DNA of 64,000 bases, taken from contig JAAXNY010000003.1 of the NCBI GenBank assembly GCA_013420905.1, positions 372,001 through 436,000 on the forward strand. Reading direction: 5' to 3'. The notes below the pieces were generated by a model. That model made no database searches. It was not told the origin of the DNA and saw only the letters and a list, made by a program, of their open reading frames with translations. Source of the DNA: Collybia mongolica. Its lineage: Eukaryota > Basidiomycota > Agaricomycetes > Agaricales > Clitocybaceae. Positions 1 to 9,879 of this stretch are shown in pieces. The translations under genes and the position numbers were made by a program. Every line of letters starts with the position of its first letter. The first letter of the stretch is position 1.

Positions 1-12
1 GATTCGGAAAGA

Positions 13-1596
13 ATGCCGATACGATGGCCATGGGATCATGCAATAGATTTAAAACCTGATTTCATTCCAAAAGATTGTAAAATCTATCCCATTAGCCCAG
101 CGGAACAAGGAAAACTCGATGAATTCATTGATGAAAACATGCGAAAAGGATATATCCGACCATCAAAATCCCCACAAGCATCACCCTTCTTCTTTGTATC
201 AAAGAAAGATTCAGCGAAACTTCAACCAACACAGGATTACAGAAGACTAAACGAAGGAACAATAAAGAACGCATACCCTTTACCACTAGTAGGGGAGCTT
301 CTTGACAAACTGAAAGGGGCAAAATACTTCACAAAACTGGATTTATGATGGGGATATAACAACATCCGAATCAAAGAAGGCGACGAATGGAAAGCGGCAT
401 TTAAAACAAACAGGGGTTTATTTGAACCACTTGTTATGTTTTTCGGCTTATGCAACTCGCCAGCAACATTTCAAAATATGATGAACGACATATACGCGAT
501 AGAGATTGATGAAGGATGGATCCTGATTTATATGGACGACATCCTCATTTACTCTGACAACATCGATGATCTACGAAGAAAAACCTTGAAAGTCTTGGAC
601 AAACTAGAGGAAAACGATCTATACCTGAATTTGGACAAATGCGTATTCGAAGCCACAGAAATCGAATACTTGGGATTAATCATCAAAGAAAATCAGATAG
701 GCATGGAACCAACCAAATTGGCAGGAATCGCAGATTGGCCAGCCCCAACAACAGTGAAACAAGTCCGATCATTCCTTGGATTTGCAAACTTCTACCGAAA
801 ATTCATTGGACATTATGCTGAAATTAGAAAACCATTAACAAATTTGACAAGGAAAGACATTGAATGGAAATGGACACAAGAATGTCAGGAAGCATTCGAC
901 AAATTAAAACGGAAATTTCTGAAATCACCCGTTCTTATGATGCCAGACAAGAACAAACCATTCCATATCAAATCAGAAGCGTCAAAATGGGCTACAGGAG
1001 CAGTATTACAACAACAGAATGACAATGGAGAATGGCACCCATGTGGATATATTTCACATTCATTCACAGAAACTGAATGGAACTACGAGATCTACGACAG
1101 AGAATTACTAGGCATTATTCGAGCCTTAAAAACATGGAGACATTATCTCGAAGGATCCCAATTTCCAACAGTAATTCTCTCAGATCATAAAAACTTAACA
1201 TATTTCCGAACGGCACAAAAACTTAACCGACAACAAGCGGGATGGAGTTTATTCCTATCACAATTTGATCTCAAACTGGTACACACACCCGGAACACGGA
1301 TGATACAATCTGATGCTTTATCGAGAAGATCAGATTATGTCAACACAGAAGATACAGACAATGAAGATCGAATTCTGTTACCAGACGACATTTTCATTAA
1401 AATGATTGACATAGGTTTACAAGAAGATTTGAAGAAATTGGTTGAAGAAGACAAATTTTTTGCAAAGTCAATTGAAGCATTGAAAGAAACAGGAACACCA
1501 CCGATTAAATCAAATCTATTTGATTGGAAATTCGAAGACAGACTTCTGTTTTTCAAAAACAGATGTTATGTAGGACCAGATGCAAAACTGCAATGA
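13..1596 (+). pseudogene. pol: reverse transcriptase and RNase H segment
   Basis: One reading frame covers the RT and RNase H domains of a Ty3-type Pol polyprotein. The RT core shows the palm motif YMDDILIYS at about 529-555 and the upstream motif FTKLDL just before position 346. The RNase H region contains LSDHKNLTYFRT (about 1180-1215), typical of Ty3 elements. At the expected first catalytic aspartate the sequence reads KSEASKWATG, so the usual TDAS-like aspartate appears replaced by glutamate. Two in-frame TGA codons interrupt it, at 346-348 and 1594-1596, each where related proteins would be expected to have arginine (CGA). The reading frame is otherwise continuous. Family assignment is firm; loss of function is inferred from the stops. 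Confidence 0.9.
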
Positions 1597-1809
1597 GAAA
1601 TAGTGCGAAGATACCATGATACGAAACCAGGAGGACACCCAGGTCAATATAAAACACAAGAATTGATCAGTCGCGAATATTGGTGGCCAGGTATGGGAGT
1701 GTTTATTAAAAATTACATTGATGGTTGCGCCACTTGTCAACAAATGAAGGTAAACACACACCCAACAAGACCGGGACTAATACCAATTGCAACAAATGGA
1801 GAACCACGT
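1597..1809 (+). pseudogene. pol: integrase zinc-binding (HHCC) segment, cut by LTR insertion
   Basis: Directly downstream of the TGA at 1594 the same frame encodes an HHCC zinc-binding domain. The two histidines lie in RRYHDTKPGGHPGQY and the two cysteines in CATCQQMK. In integrases this domain precedes the DDE core. The frame runs into the LTR at 1810. Without the LTR and one copy of the 4-bp duplication it continues in frame into the core at 3032, which shows that the LTR arrived in a continuous pol. Confidence 0.85.
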
Positions 1810-3027
1810 TGATAGGGCCCGAAATTGTTTGCACTTGTAAAGTCGACAAGTAAGGCTATTAGTATCATTTCTAATAACCAAGTAAACGGTAATAAAGGAT
1901 TAGAGTCGAGCTCCAAGACGGCTAATCAGAGTGAACTAGTCTAATGGATAATACACTATCAGTACAGAGGACTATGAGTACGGTCTATTATTAGTCCTAT
2001 TCACCATGCCCGGTTACAACCTCGGTGTCTTAGTTCATAAGTAACCGTTGTAGTATGATATCATTAGTCCGGGGATCATCATTAATAGGAGAAGTAATTA
2101 TAAATTCGGGACTTGCACAACCCGATCCTAGTCAGGGGTACTTGGTGTTAACTACCGGAAGCGGCGGGACCCCGTGAATAGCAACCGGGACAATCAGGAG
2201 GAGTAAATGACAGTGCCGCGCTGTTTTAAATAACGGAGCACGCGGTCGCGACTTGATAAGAGTTTAGCCAGCTCTTTCAATATTTGATAAGTAACCAGTA
2301 AACGGCATAATTGGCACGCATGGCGCGTGCGCCAAGTTGTAGAGGACGCATCAGCATTGAATACAGATCCTTGGCGCACGGGAGTGCGGTTCCATGTAAA
2401 ATTTACAATTCCGTATGATATTTAGTTTGTACACTATAAATAGACTGTAGATAAGTAGCGCTAAGGCAAGGAATCTTGCCCCCACTTCGCGCGACTATAG
2501 AGTATACAAATCACATTTGTTAAAACACTATTGCGTGTCCGAATTAAGGATCAGATTGCTTCAACGTGTCTTGATTGGAATTGATTGGAGAACCACAGAA
2601 TTAAAGAAACTTAGTTCACTTGGAACTTAGTACCGTATTGTCCGTTGGAATTACTAGGCACTTGGCCTAAGTGCACTTGGCACTGTATTGTTTGATAAGT
2701 CGCTTGGACTTATAGATCCGCTTGGGATCGCTAATAATTGAACGTACACTTGGTACTCAGTCTATTGGATCGAGAGATTTTATAAATATACCTAGCAGGT
2801 TTTTGAACCTGTGTTGAAGCTTTTGTCTAAATCGAACCCGTTGAGAGATCATTGGAAAGGGCTTTGGCTAGTACTATTCAAAGCTTAGTGCTTCTAAGCA
2901 CTTGAACCCGAACTCAAAACAGGCGATTCCTACTGTTCGTGTGTTGATTGTTAGGTTTGGTGTGTGTGTGTGTGAAGGATTACATTACATAGCATCAGCG
3001 CACTTATAGCCCAGGAGCCCCCTTTCA
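1810..3027 (+). mobile_element. solo LTR (1218 bp) inserted in the integrase gene
   Basis: The segment starts TGATAGGGCCC and ends GCCCCCTTTCA, with TG...CA termini, and is flanked by ACGT at 1806-1809 and 3028-3031. It is the reverse complement of the LTRs at 41058-42256, 58992-59672 and 59673-60888, so it belongs to the Ty3-like family that fills the right side of the window. No internal sequence is present, so LTR-LTR recombination removed the rest. A TATAAATA box lies at 2435-2442, consistent with a sense promoter, and several CACTTGG-type motifs occur at about 2600-2760. Confidence 0.93.
2435..2442 (+). promoter_or_regulatory. TATA box in the solo LTR
   Basis: TATAAATA occurs in the LTR sense orientation. 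The corresponding position is kept in the LTR at 41058-42256 in reverse complement and slightly altered in the copy at 59673-60888. It is the best candidate core promoter of this LTR family. The transcription start is not determined. Confidence 0.5.
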
Positions 3028-4081
3028 ACGTCCTTTCTCATTTGTCACAGCAGATTTTGTCACAGACTTACCAGAAAACAATGGAAAAGACAGCCTCATG
3101 GTCATGGTAGATCATGGCCTTACGAAGGGGGTAATTTCTATCCCTTGTACCAAAACAATTGACGCTTTAGGAACGGCAAATCTTTACCTGGAACACGTTT
3201 ACAAGAGATTTGGACTACCTGATACGTTTTTATCAGACCAAGGTCCTCAATTCGCAGCAAAAGTCTTCAAAGAACTAGGAAAACTCCTCGGAATAAAGCT
3301 CGTAATAAGCACGGCGTATCATCCACAAACAGATGGGGAAACAGAAAGATTAAATCAAGAACTCGAAATCCACTTTCGCATGTTCTGTCAGAACAATCCA
3401 GCGATATGGAAGGATCTTAATCCAATAGCAGAATTCGCGCATAATCAAAGAACGCATTCCACAACAAAGAAATCCCCATTCTTCCTCATGATGGGATACG
3501 AACCACAAGCAATTCCATCAGCATTCCAGAAAACAAACGTTCCAAGTGTAGAACAACGGATGATCGAATTAAATAGAGCATGAGAGGAAGCTATAGCGGT
3601 GCATGATCTGGCAAGAAGAAAAGTAGCGGAAAGAACGACACGAGGCTTCAATCCATTCAAACGAGGAGAACATGTCTGGTTAGAAGGAACAAATCTTAGA
3701 ATCCCTTATCCATCAAGGAAACTAGCACCAAAAAGAGAAGGACCTTTCGAAATTCAAGAAGTCCTTGGACCAGTGACATACAAATTGAAACTTCCATCTC
3801 AATGGAGAATTCACCCCATGTTTCATGCATCTCTTCTCACACCGTATAAGGAAACCAATACTCATGGACCTAACTTCTTAGAACCCTCACCGGATCTTGT
3901 GAACCAAGAAGAAGAATACGAAGTAGAAGGGATTATAAATCACCGACAACGAGGCCGAGGCTTCCAATACCTTGTAAAGTGGAAAGATTACTCATCTGCA
4001 CACAACACGTGGGAACCTGAAAAACACTTAAAAAGAGCTCAAACGATACTTCAATCCTACCAGAAGCTACATCGCCTCTAA
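3028..4081 (+). pseudogene. pol: integrase core and C-terminal chromodomain
   Basis: After the LTR the integrase core resumes. The three acidic catalytic residues are visible: D in TADFVTDLP, D in SDQGPQF and E in HPQTDGETERLNQE. A TGA at 3581-3583 replaces an expected arginine codon, and the same frame continues at 3584. The C-terminus (about 3900-4060) is a chromodomain, with EYEVEGIINHR, QYLVKWKDY and NTWEPEKHL. In chromoviruses such a domain directs integration to modified histones. The frame ends at 4081. The DDE triad and the chromodomain aromatic residues look intact, so only the stop codon and the LTR insertion are obviously disabling. Confidence 0.9.
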
Positions 4082-4132
4082 CCAACTATCGTCTTTCATC
4101 GCTCTCAACAAGTTCCAAACCTTTTCACAAAC

Positions 4133-5145
4133 ATGTTGTCTCCCACTGTCAACAACTTCTATATCGCCACTGCTGCTCCTCTCACCACTCCTCCCAACAC
4201 TCCAATCGTAAACATCGCATCCCAAGAACATCTTGAATTGGCCACAAAAATCATACGTCGTCAAAAGTTTTTATCGTGGTTCATGCACGAAGAACATTGT
4301 GAACGAATGATTCAAGCATTCAACAACCCACCATACGATCAACAAATCAATTAGTCAAAAAATATCTAGAGATCAGAAACATGCTGTATAATCAAACAGC
4401 AGACATCAGTTGGATTCTCGACCAAACCACCGAAGAGCTAGTAGACACACAAGAATTCCGAATCTTAGAAGATCTAATCCCATTACTACAAGATGGAATC
4501 TGACTACCCACATCTACTCCCTCGACGCTGACAGAATCTACTGAAAGAAATTATACAGTCGATAAAGAAATACAGACATCTCCTCCTAGAACTCCAACAC
4601 CATTGACTACAAATTCCCCTATTTATCAGACCGAACCACTCCCAATCCCGCCCTTTCGCGAACCATCCCCTGCATCATTGGAACATTCCACTCCTGATCC
4701 AGCGGACATGGTTCCAAACAAAGAAGTATTTAAATATTTAAAAGGACGAAAAGCCACAAAATCTGTCATCAAAAAGAAGAAATCACCCAAACCTATCAAA
4801 TATACATTGAACCCACTCAATTATGCCGGAAGTTGAGAAAACCCTATCGACCTCACTCAAGTCGAAAGGACGCTCATGAACAAGAATGTATTATGTTCTA
4901 GATGCCTCAACTTTGGACATTTGTCGATATATTGTGAAAAACAATATTGTCCAATTTGTTTTCAACCGGCACCGGGACATCGTCGTGACCAATGTCCTCA
5001 AAGACCTACAACTAGAACAGTAGGACATTATCAAATGTGGCAACAGTTTGGTGAAGAGTATGAAGAAGTAGATGACAGGATTGACGATCCTTTTGACTAT
5101 CCAGAAGCCATCGCCAACATGACGGGAGAACCTATCGATTACTAA
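4133..5145 (+). pseudogene. post-pol reading frame with zinc knuckles
   Basis: Downstream of pol lies a second coding region of about 337 codons. It begins around MLSPTVNNFY, shifts frame near 4340, and has TGA codons at 4501-4503 and 4834-4836 where CGA would restore arginine. The C-terminal part (from 4876) holds two cysteine/histidine knuckles: C-x2-C-x4-H-x4-C in CSRCLNFGH and a variant C-x2-C-x6-H-x4-C in CPICFQPAPGH. It ends in an acidic tail. Zinc knuckles normally mark Gag nucleocapsid, so a knuckle protein after pol is unusual. It could be a Gag-like accessory protein or a relocated gag. Function is not known. Confidence 0.6.
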
Positions 5146-5159
5146 AGCTGGGATGCTTT

Positions 5160-5178
5160 AGAGATAGAGAGGGGGTAA
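5160..5178 (+). other. polypurine tract of the Ty3 element
   Basis: A purine-rich run (AGAGATAGAGAGGGGGTAA) lies directly before the LTR start TGTTAC. It has the position and composition of a plus-strand primer site. Confidence 0.7.
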
Positions 5179-5654
5179 TGTTACAAATTCCCTTATCTGT
5201 TCAACCTATCACTTCTTTTCTTCTTTCTCTTACCTATTATTGATTATCAGATGCTTATCAACCTTATCTTTCAACATCTCCATATGCATTTCTTTTCTCA
5301 TACTTACTCAGCTTTCTTACTCATCCTCTTCGATAGCTTACTCATCTTTATCTATAACGAATAGCGTAAACAACGCTTATCGGACTATTATGTATATATA
5401 GGGATACTTTAGCTTAGCTAGCTCTTTAGCTTGACCTAGCTGAATCAACCTTATTCATCTATCTTCTTGACGCAAACTCAATCCTATCCGCCTTATGAAG
5501 GGGGTAGTGTATCTTTGATCAGATAACTCGATAACTTGACTTTAGCCCTATTGAGGGAGTCAATAGACGTTGGACTTACAGAAGTCAACGGTCCAAGAAC
5601 AAACAAACGATACATTGGATTGACCTAGAGGATAAGGCCTAAACAGCTGTAACG
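5179..5654 (+). repeat. 3' LTR of the Ty3 element
   Basis: It starts TGTTACAAATTCCC after the purine tract and ends near CAGCTGTAAC, an imperfect inverted match to the start. A TATATATA stretch at about 5390-5400 may be its promoter. The right end is set only by the inverted terminal match, so it may be off by a few bases. No target duplication can be checked because the left end lies outside the window. Confidence 0.65.
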
Positions 5655-5907
5655 AATTCCTATGGTGCCGGGTCTGTCAATAGGTGTGAACAGATGAACC
5701 GGAGTCCATAGTACCAAAAGCCATAAAAAAGTAACATGTAAAGATATTTGCATGTCAGGTGGACATTTATCACCCTTGGGAGGTTCCATCTGGATGACAC
5801 ATCCTGTGCGTTCCCACCACGGCAAAGGCATTGATGTGTTTTCAAATGGACCCATGACCAACCCACTTCTTTGGTGTATTGGTGTCTTGGTTGAGCAACG
5901 AACATAA
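5655..5907. other. unassigned spacer
   Basis: Between the Ty3 LTR and the trs65 duplicate I see no coding region, RNA gene or repeat that I recognise. Confidence 0.4.
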
Positions 5908-6648
5908 AGCCTATGTTGGGGCCTGAATCACCAACATCATCGACCTTGACACACAATACGACGGTACGCTCTTCATTCCCTGCTTTCCGTCTTTCCCGCT
6001 CTTCTTCGCCTTCTTCAACATCCAAGTCCTCATTCTCAGGAAGGAGCACATATGGGACAAAGACCATGCGCATGTGCACATGGGATCTAGATACTATCTG
6101 GAGAGTTTCACGATGTGACTTTTGTAGCGTGGGGTGTGCAGTACAGACAGCCATCATCGGTGGGGGCGAAGGTGTTTCAAGAGTGGGCAATGAGAGGGGG
6201 GGGGAGGGAGAACAATTTTTGCCAGGACACTGTGCCAAGGTGCGTTGTTGGTAGGTGTACGCGGTTGGCTCCCTTTCTGAGAATGTGGAGGTGGAATATA
6301 AGTATATAGGAAAATTGACCTATTTGAAAAATAAAGCTCATCTGCCAATAATCCTTCAAGGTGATGCACTTCTTCAAGCCCACTAAGGATATCCTTCTCC
6401 GCCCCCACCGGTCCTCCATTTGGTGATGCTGGAGATTCTGGAACTGCGGTAGGTTGGCCCACGGAAGTAAAGTACACAGTAAGGGGATGCTTGGACTGAG
6501 TGAGCACCTGTGGCTTTTCTTGCAGTGTTGCCAATACCATCAGACAAGGAAGAGGATTCATGATTGCATGTAAGCTAATGAACCATGAGTCATCACGACA
6601 CATTGTATGATCAAAAATCCTACCAACAGTAAGGGCGAGTTGATAGTG
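5908..6648 (-). pseudogene. partial duplicate of the trs65-like gene
   Basis: This stretch is a diverged copy of 19977-20729, the part of the trs65 gene from the end of exon 2 through exon 3 into exon 4. Recognisable pieces on the minus strand include FVPYVLLPENEDLDV and RTVVLCVKVDDVGDSGP. The introns between exons 2-3 and 3-4 are still present, so it arose by DNA duplication and not by reverse transcription. Both ends stop abruptly. Many differences are C-to-T or G-to-A at sites that are CpG in the intact gene. It lacks the start, most of exon 2 and most of exon 4, so no functional product is expected. Confidence 0.85.
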
Positions 6649-8000
6649 TGGGAGCTGATGGACTGAAAGTGATATTGGCAGATCATTGTCCACCCCTGAA
6701 TGACATCCTTGACCTTGGTATGTTGGTTTGGAGTACCGCCAAAGAACGGATGGCTTAACACCTAGTACATTCATTAGCAAAGAAAATATAAGGTCATGAT
6801 TATCATGACATTTTCTATACCTGGTCATTGCCCTAAAGTGAACTGTATACAGTGAAAACTGTATTCTCAAGTTCCTTCTGATTCTGTGCAGTTGTGGCTT
6901 CAGATATCACCCATTCCTTGCTCTTATTCTGAGCGTTGCTGAAGGGAATTGCAATTCCACACAAGTGTGAAGTGTGTACAACCCATCCAATATTCCGAAC
7001 ATGTTCCTGGCTCGCTATCCATTGCAAAATGACCTTAGCTCTGCACAACTTCCTACCACATAAAAACATCCCTAGCACCCCGATTGCTGGAACGTAAAAT
7101 CTCAAGTTTGATTTCCCACCAACTTGAAAACACTTGCCCATTACCGTTGGGGTACATATGCTTCACCTCCCATCTGCACAGCTACACTCAAACCCATTCA
7201 ATCTGGGATAGCGAGAATAACTATAAATGCTCTGGGAACCCAAAAACTTGTCACTCCTGGAGTAGTCAGGATCTATACTCAGCGGATCTGATGCAGGGCA
7301 GAGGGCAGAGAAAACTCATCTATTTAGTGTGCAAATGGAGCACTTTTACCAGGGCTTTGGAGTGGGTAGTTATCAGTCAGGGAGGTTCAGGTAAGTATTG
7401 TTCTTGGCTCGTTACCTATTGCAAAGAAACACGCATCTTTGTTCTGTACCAGCATGTCAAGCCATTGCTACCACCCCAATCACCAGAACGCGAAAAATCA
7501 AGTTTGATTATTACACACTAAACCTCGCCCATTGACTTTTCTGGTATGTACGCTCTACCTTGTGTCCATTGGGATGACATCCGTTGCAAGCCTTCCATAC
7601 CCAGAAAGCCAGGGATGTTCAGGACCGAGGTAAGTGTTGTTCTTGGCTCGTTATCTATAGCAAAGAAATGCTCATCGCTGGCCTACGCCAGCATGTTTGA
7701 ACCATTGCTATAACCCTGATCACCGGAACTGTGCCGCTTGTCAGTAACCTGGTGCACATAACAGTCTGTATTCTAAGAGAGGTCTGGACTGTCAGATAAC
7801 AAGGTACTTGGTAAAATTTTGTGCCAATATTATGATGGAGCCCAAACGGCTGGAAGTTGAAATCTTGAATTTCGTTTCCATGCACTTTGCAAATCTTATT
7901 TGCTAACTATTCCATTGTGCAAATACCTGATTGGAGTTGTTTCCAGGCATATATGAGTAGTGGCTCCGAAGTGAGTCTATATTTTTGTTGTGAGACCTAC
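6649..8000. repeat. non-coding stretch with three diverged direct repeats
   Basis: No gene is recognised. Three related blocks occur near 6985-7130, 7375-7540 and 7610-7750. They share segments such as TTCTTGGCTCGTTA, the dinucleotide context of CCATTGCTA and a CACCGGAA-like core. Their spacing is irregular (about 390 and 235 bp), so this is an old duplicated block and not a satellite. Origin unknown. Confidence 0.4.
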
Positions 8001-8008
8001 ATCGGCCG

Positions 8009-8567
8009 AGGCTCCTGGAAGCTCCCCTATATGTTTGGAAATTTTTTTCGCTAGAATGGGCCTCAAATCTGCTATATGGGCCAGGGTTTATGTTATGAAA
8101 CATAAAACATATGAAAAAAAAACATGAGAATTCTCTTTTATAAGGCATTTTAGGCAAGAAAGACCATCTATATGGCAAATGTTTTATATTGGGGTATTAC
8201 ATCAAGTAGATTGGCAATTGAGAGGTTTGGATATCATTCTACCTCCTGGAATCTGGATTCTTGGTAAAACCTTTCAGACCTGGGGCTTATTTTATATTGA
8301 GACTGACAGAAGGCAGAAGATGTTTTTTTTTCCATGCTTCTTCAAGGATTGTGGTCTCTGGCTCTTCTCAAATTGAATCGGACTAAACAGCTCAGCGACC
8401 CATTTCTTGAAAAAAATCTCTAAGGAAGGTCTGAAATCTGCTATATATGGGCTGAAGATTTTGCCAAAATAGCCTCAGATCTGCTATTCTGGGCCGGGAA
8501 AATCATCATTTTGGGAGTCTCAAACCGCAAAAAATTTCCGGGCATATAGGGGAGCTTCTGGGGGCCT
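8009..8567. mobile_element. hAT-type MITE, copy 1 (559 bp)
   Basis: The ends are inverted: AGGCTCCTGGAAGCTCCCC on the left and the complement of GGGGAGCTTCTGGGGGCCT on the right. The flanks ATCGGCCG (8001-8008) and ATTGGCCA (8568-8575) form an 8-bp target duplication that differs only by CpG-type transitions. The same termini bound the copy at 22205-22544. No transposase is encoded. It is longer than the other copy because of an extra segment of about 220 bp inside. Confidence 0.75.
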
Positions 8568-8575
8568 ATTGGCCA

Positions 8576-9145
8576 ATTCCGAAATCTTGAGAATAGTTTG
8601 TGTGCGGCTCGGAATTGTTAAGTATTCATGGGCCACATTCTTATTAGTCTCGCAGTTTGTGTTTTGCACGAATGACTATGAAGCAAGTTCAAATAGGTAT
8701 CAAGGTCGCACAGTTAAATACTGATTGCATATCTGGACAGTTTTGAGCAACTTTGGGTGATTTTGATCCAGATTTTGATTGAAAGATTATTGGAAAATTA
8801 TGGAAATCATAAATTTTCTCATATTGCTCTAATAATATGTCCTAACACAGCACAAAACCATAAATTCTGCCAGAAGCCAAATTTGAGCAAATTTGAAAAT
8901 TTCCCACATTATTCTCACATTCCGCCTAGCATACATTTTCCTCCTAGCATTACTGTAACATATCTGAAATATTGTGACATAATACTGTCAGTGGAATTTG
9001 GGCCTCTTTGTGCATGTTGATGTGTCGGGACTTAGAGATTTTTACTTTCATGCATGTGTTTGACTGCAATCGTGTGAGACCATTGTGTCTTGACCTCAGC
9101 CTACCAATATTTAACATTCTCATTTCACTTTTCTTCGACACACAT
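8576..9145. other. AT-rich spacer without recognised features
   Basis: No recognisable gene or repeat structure between the MITE and the tnp2-like fragment. Confidence 0.35.
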
Positions 9146-9430
9146 GGGACGGCAGCTCCTAGGGTATCATGTCAATGTACTTGTTGTTCAAAGGCACCCC
9201 AAGGCTTCATATTACAAACACAACAGAACAAAGCACAACATGAATGCCAATACCAGCATCCTAAGCAGCCCCAACAGCCAGTTCAACTTTCGGACATTCA
9301 CAAAGAACTAGCACAACAACCTTCTCCAGAGATTGTCCAACCAGTAAGCCCTGTAAACGAGTGGACAATGCACATGGACCTTGGCCATGACAATTCAAGC
9401 TTGGATGAGGGTGATTTCAATGAAGAATAT
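9146..9430 (+). pseudogene. possible N-terminal fragment of a tnp2-type transposase
   Basis: The plus frame encodes a cysteine-rich start (RVSCQCTCCSK), a glutamine-rich stretch and an acidic end (SSLDEGDFNEEY). A cysteine cluster followed by an acidic linker is the layout of the N-terminus of basidiomycete tnp2 (CACTA) proteins, and a similar layout is seen at 34394-35120. The frame is cut by the start of repeat X at about 9428. The match is weak and based only on layout, so another DNA-binding protein is possible. Confidence 0.35.
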
Positions 9431-9770
9431 GAGTCCTTATGTTTACATAAGTAACTCATTCATCATCCTGGGTTTGCGGGGAAAATTCAGCATACCCAAC
9501 AAGATCCAGTGTTGTTTTTCCCACAGTTAGTAAGTTTGAAGTGTTCCGAGATTTCATTAGAACATGATCAGTAAACATTTTGAAGTACATCAGTAAGACT
9601 TTGTAGTTGTGGAAATATTTTTCTAACTGTGGGAATCAAAATTAGCCGACGCGCGGATTTCGAGCAAAAAAGGCAACTGCTAACATGGGCTGCAATTAAT
9701 AATATAAATTCGAGTTAATTGGTCTTTTTCTTGGGATATCTCAAGAATTAATTAATAACTGTCCACTGCA

Positions 9771-9834
9771 TAATCATGCTTACATTTGTCAACTATGCTG
9801 TTAGAGCTAACAGTGTAGTTGACAAACATAAGCA
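9771..9834. repeat. palindrome inside X copy 1
   Basis: Two inverted arms of about 30 nt around a 3-nt centre, starting TAATCATGCTTACATTTGTC. Copy 3 keeps the same structure at 55211-55285 with 34-nt arms. Copy 2 loses homology inside the left arm at about 38423. Confidence 0.7.
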
Positions 9835-9879
9835 CAATTACAAGAGGCTTGTTCCACTTTGGGTCAAACTTTTCCCACA

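Larger units (their letters stand above)
1..5654 (+). mobile_element. Ty3/gypsy LTR retrotransposon with chromodomain, 5' part outside the window
   Basis: The order reverse transcriptase, RNase H, integrase, chromodomain is that of a Ty3 chromovirus-type element. The window begins inside pol, so the 5' LTR, gag and protease are not visible. After pol comes an extra reading frame with zinc knuckles, then a purine tract and a 3' LTR that begins TGTTACAAATTCC. A foreign solo LTR (1810-3027) splits the integrase. Five in-frame TGA codons and at least one frameshift make the copy inactive. Confidence 0.9.

Noticed and set aside
2941..2980. GT microsatellite as an independent feature
   Set aside because: The (TG)n run is part of the LTR and occurs in all copies.
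5908..6648. Processed pseudogene of trs65
   Set aside because: Introns are retained and there is no A tail, so it is a DNA duplicate.
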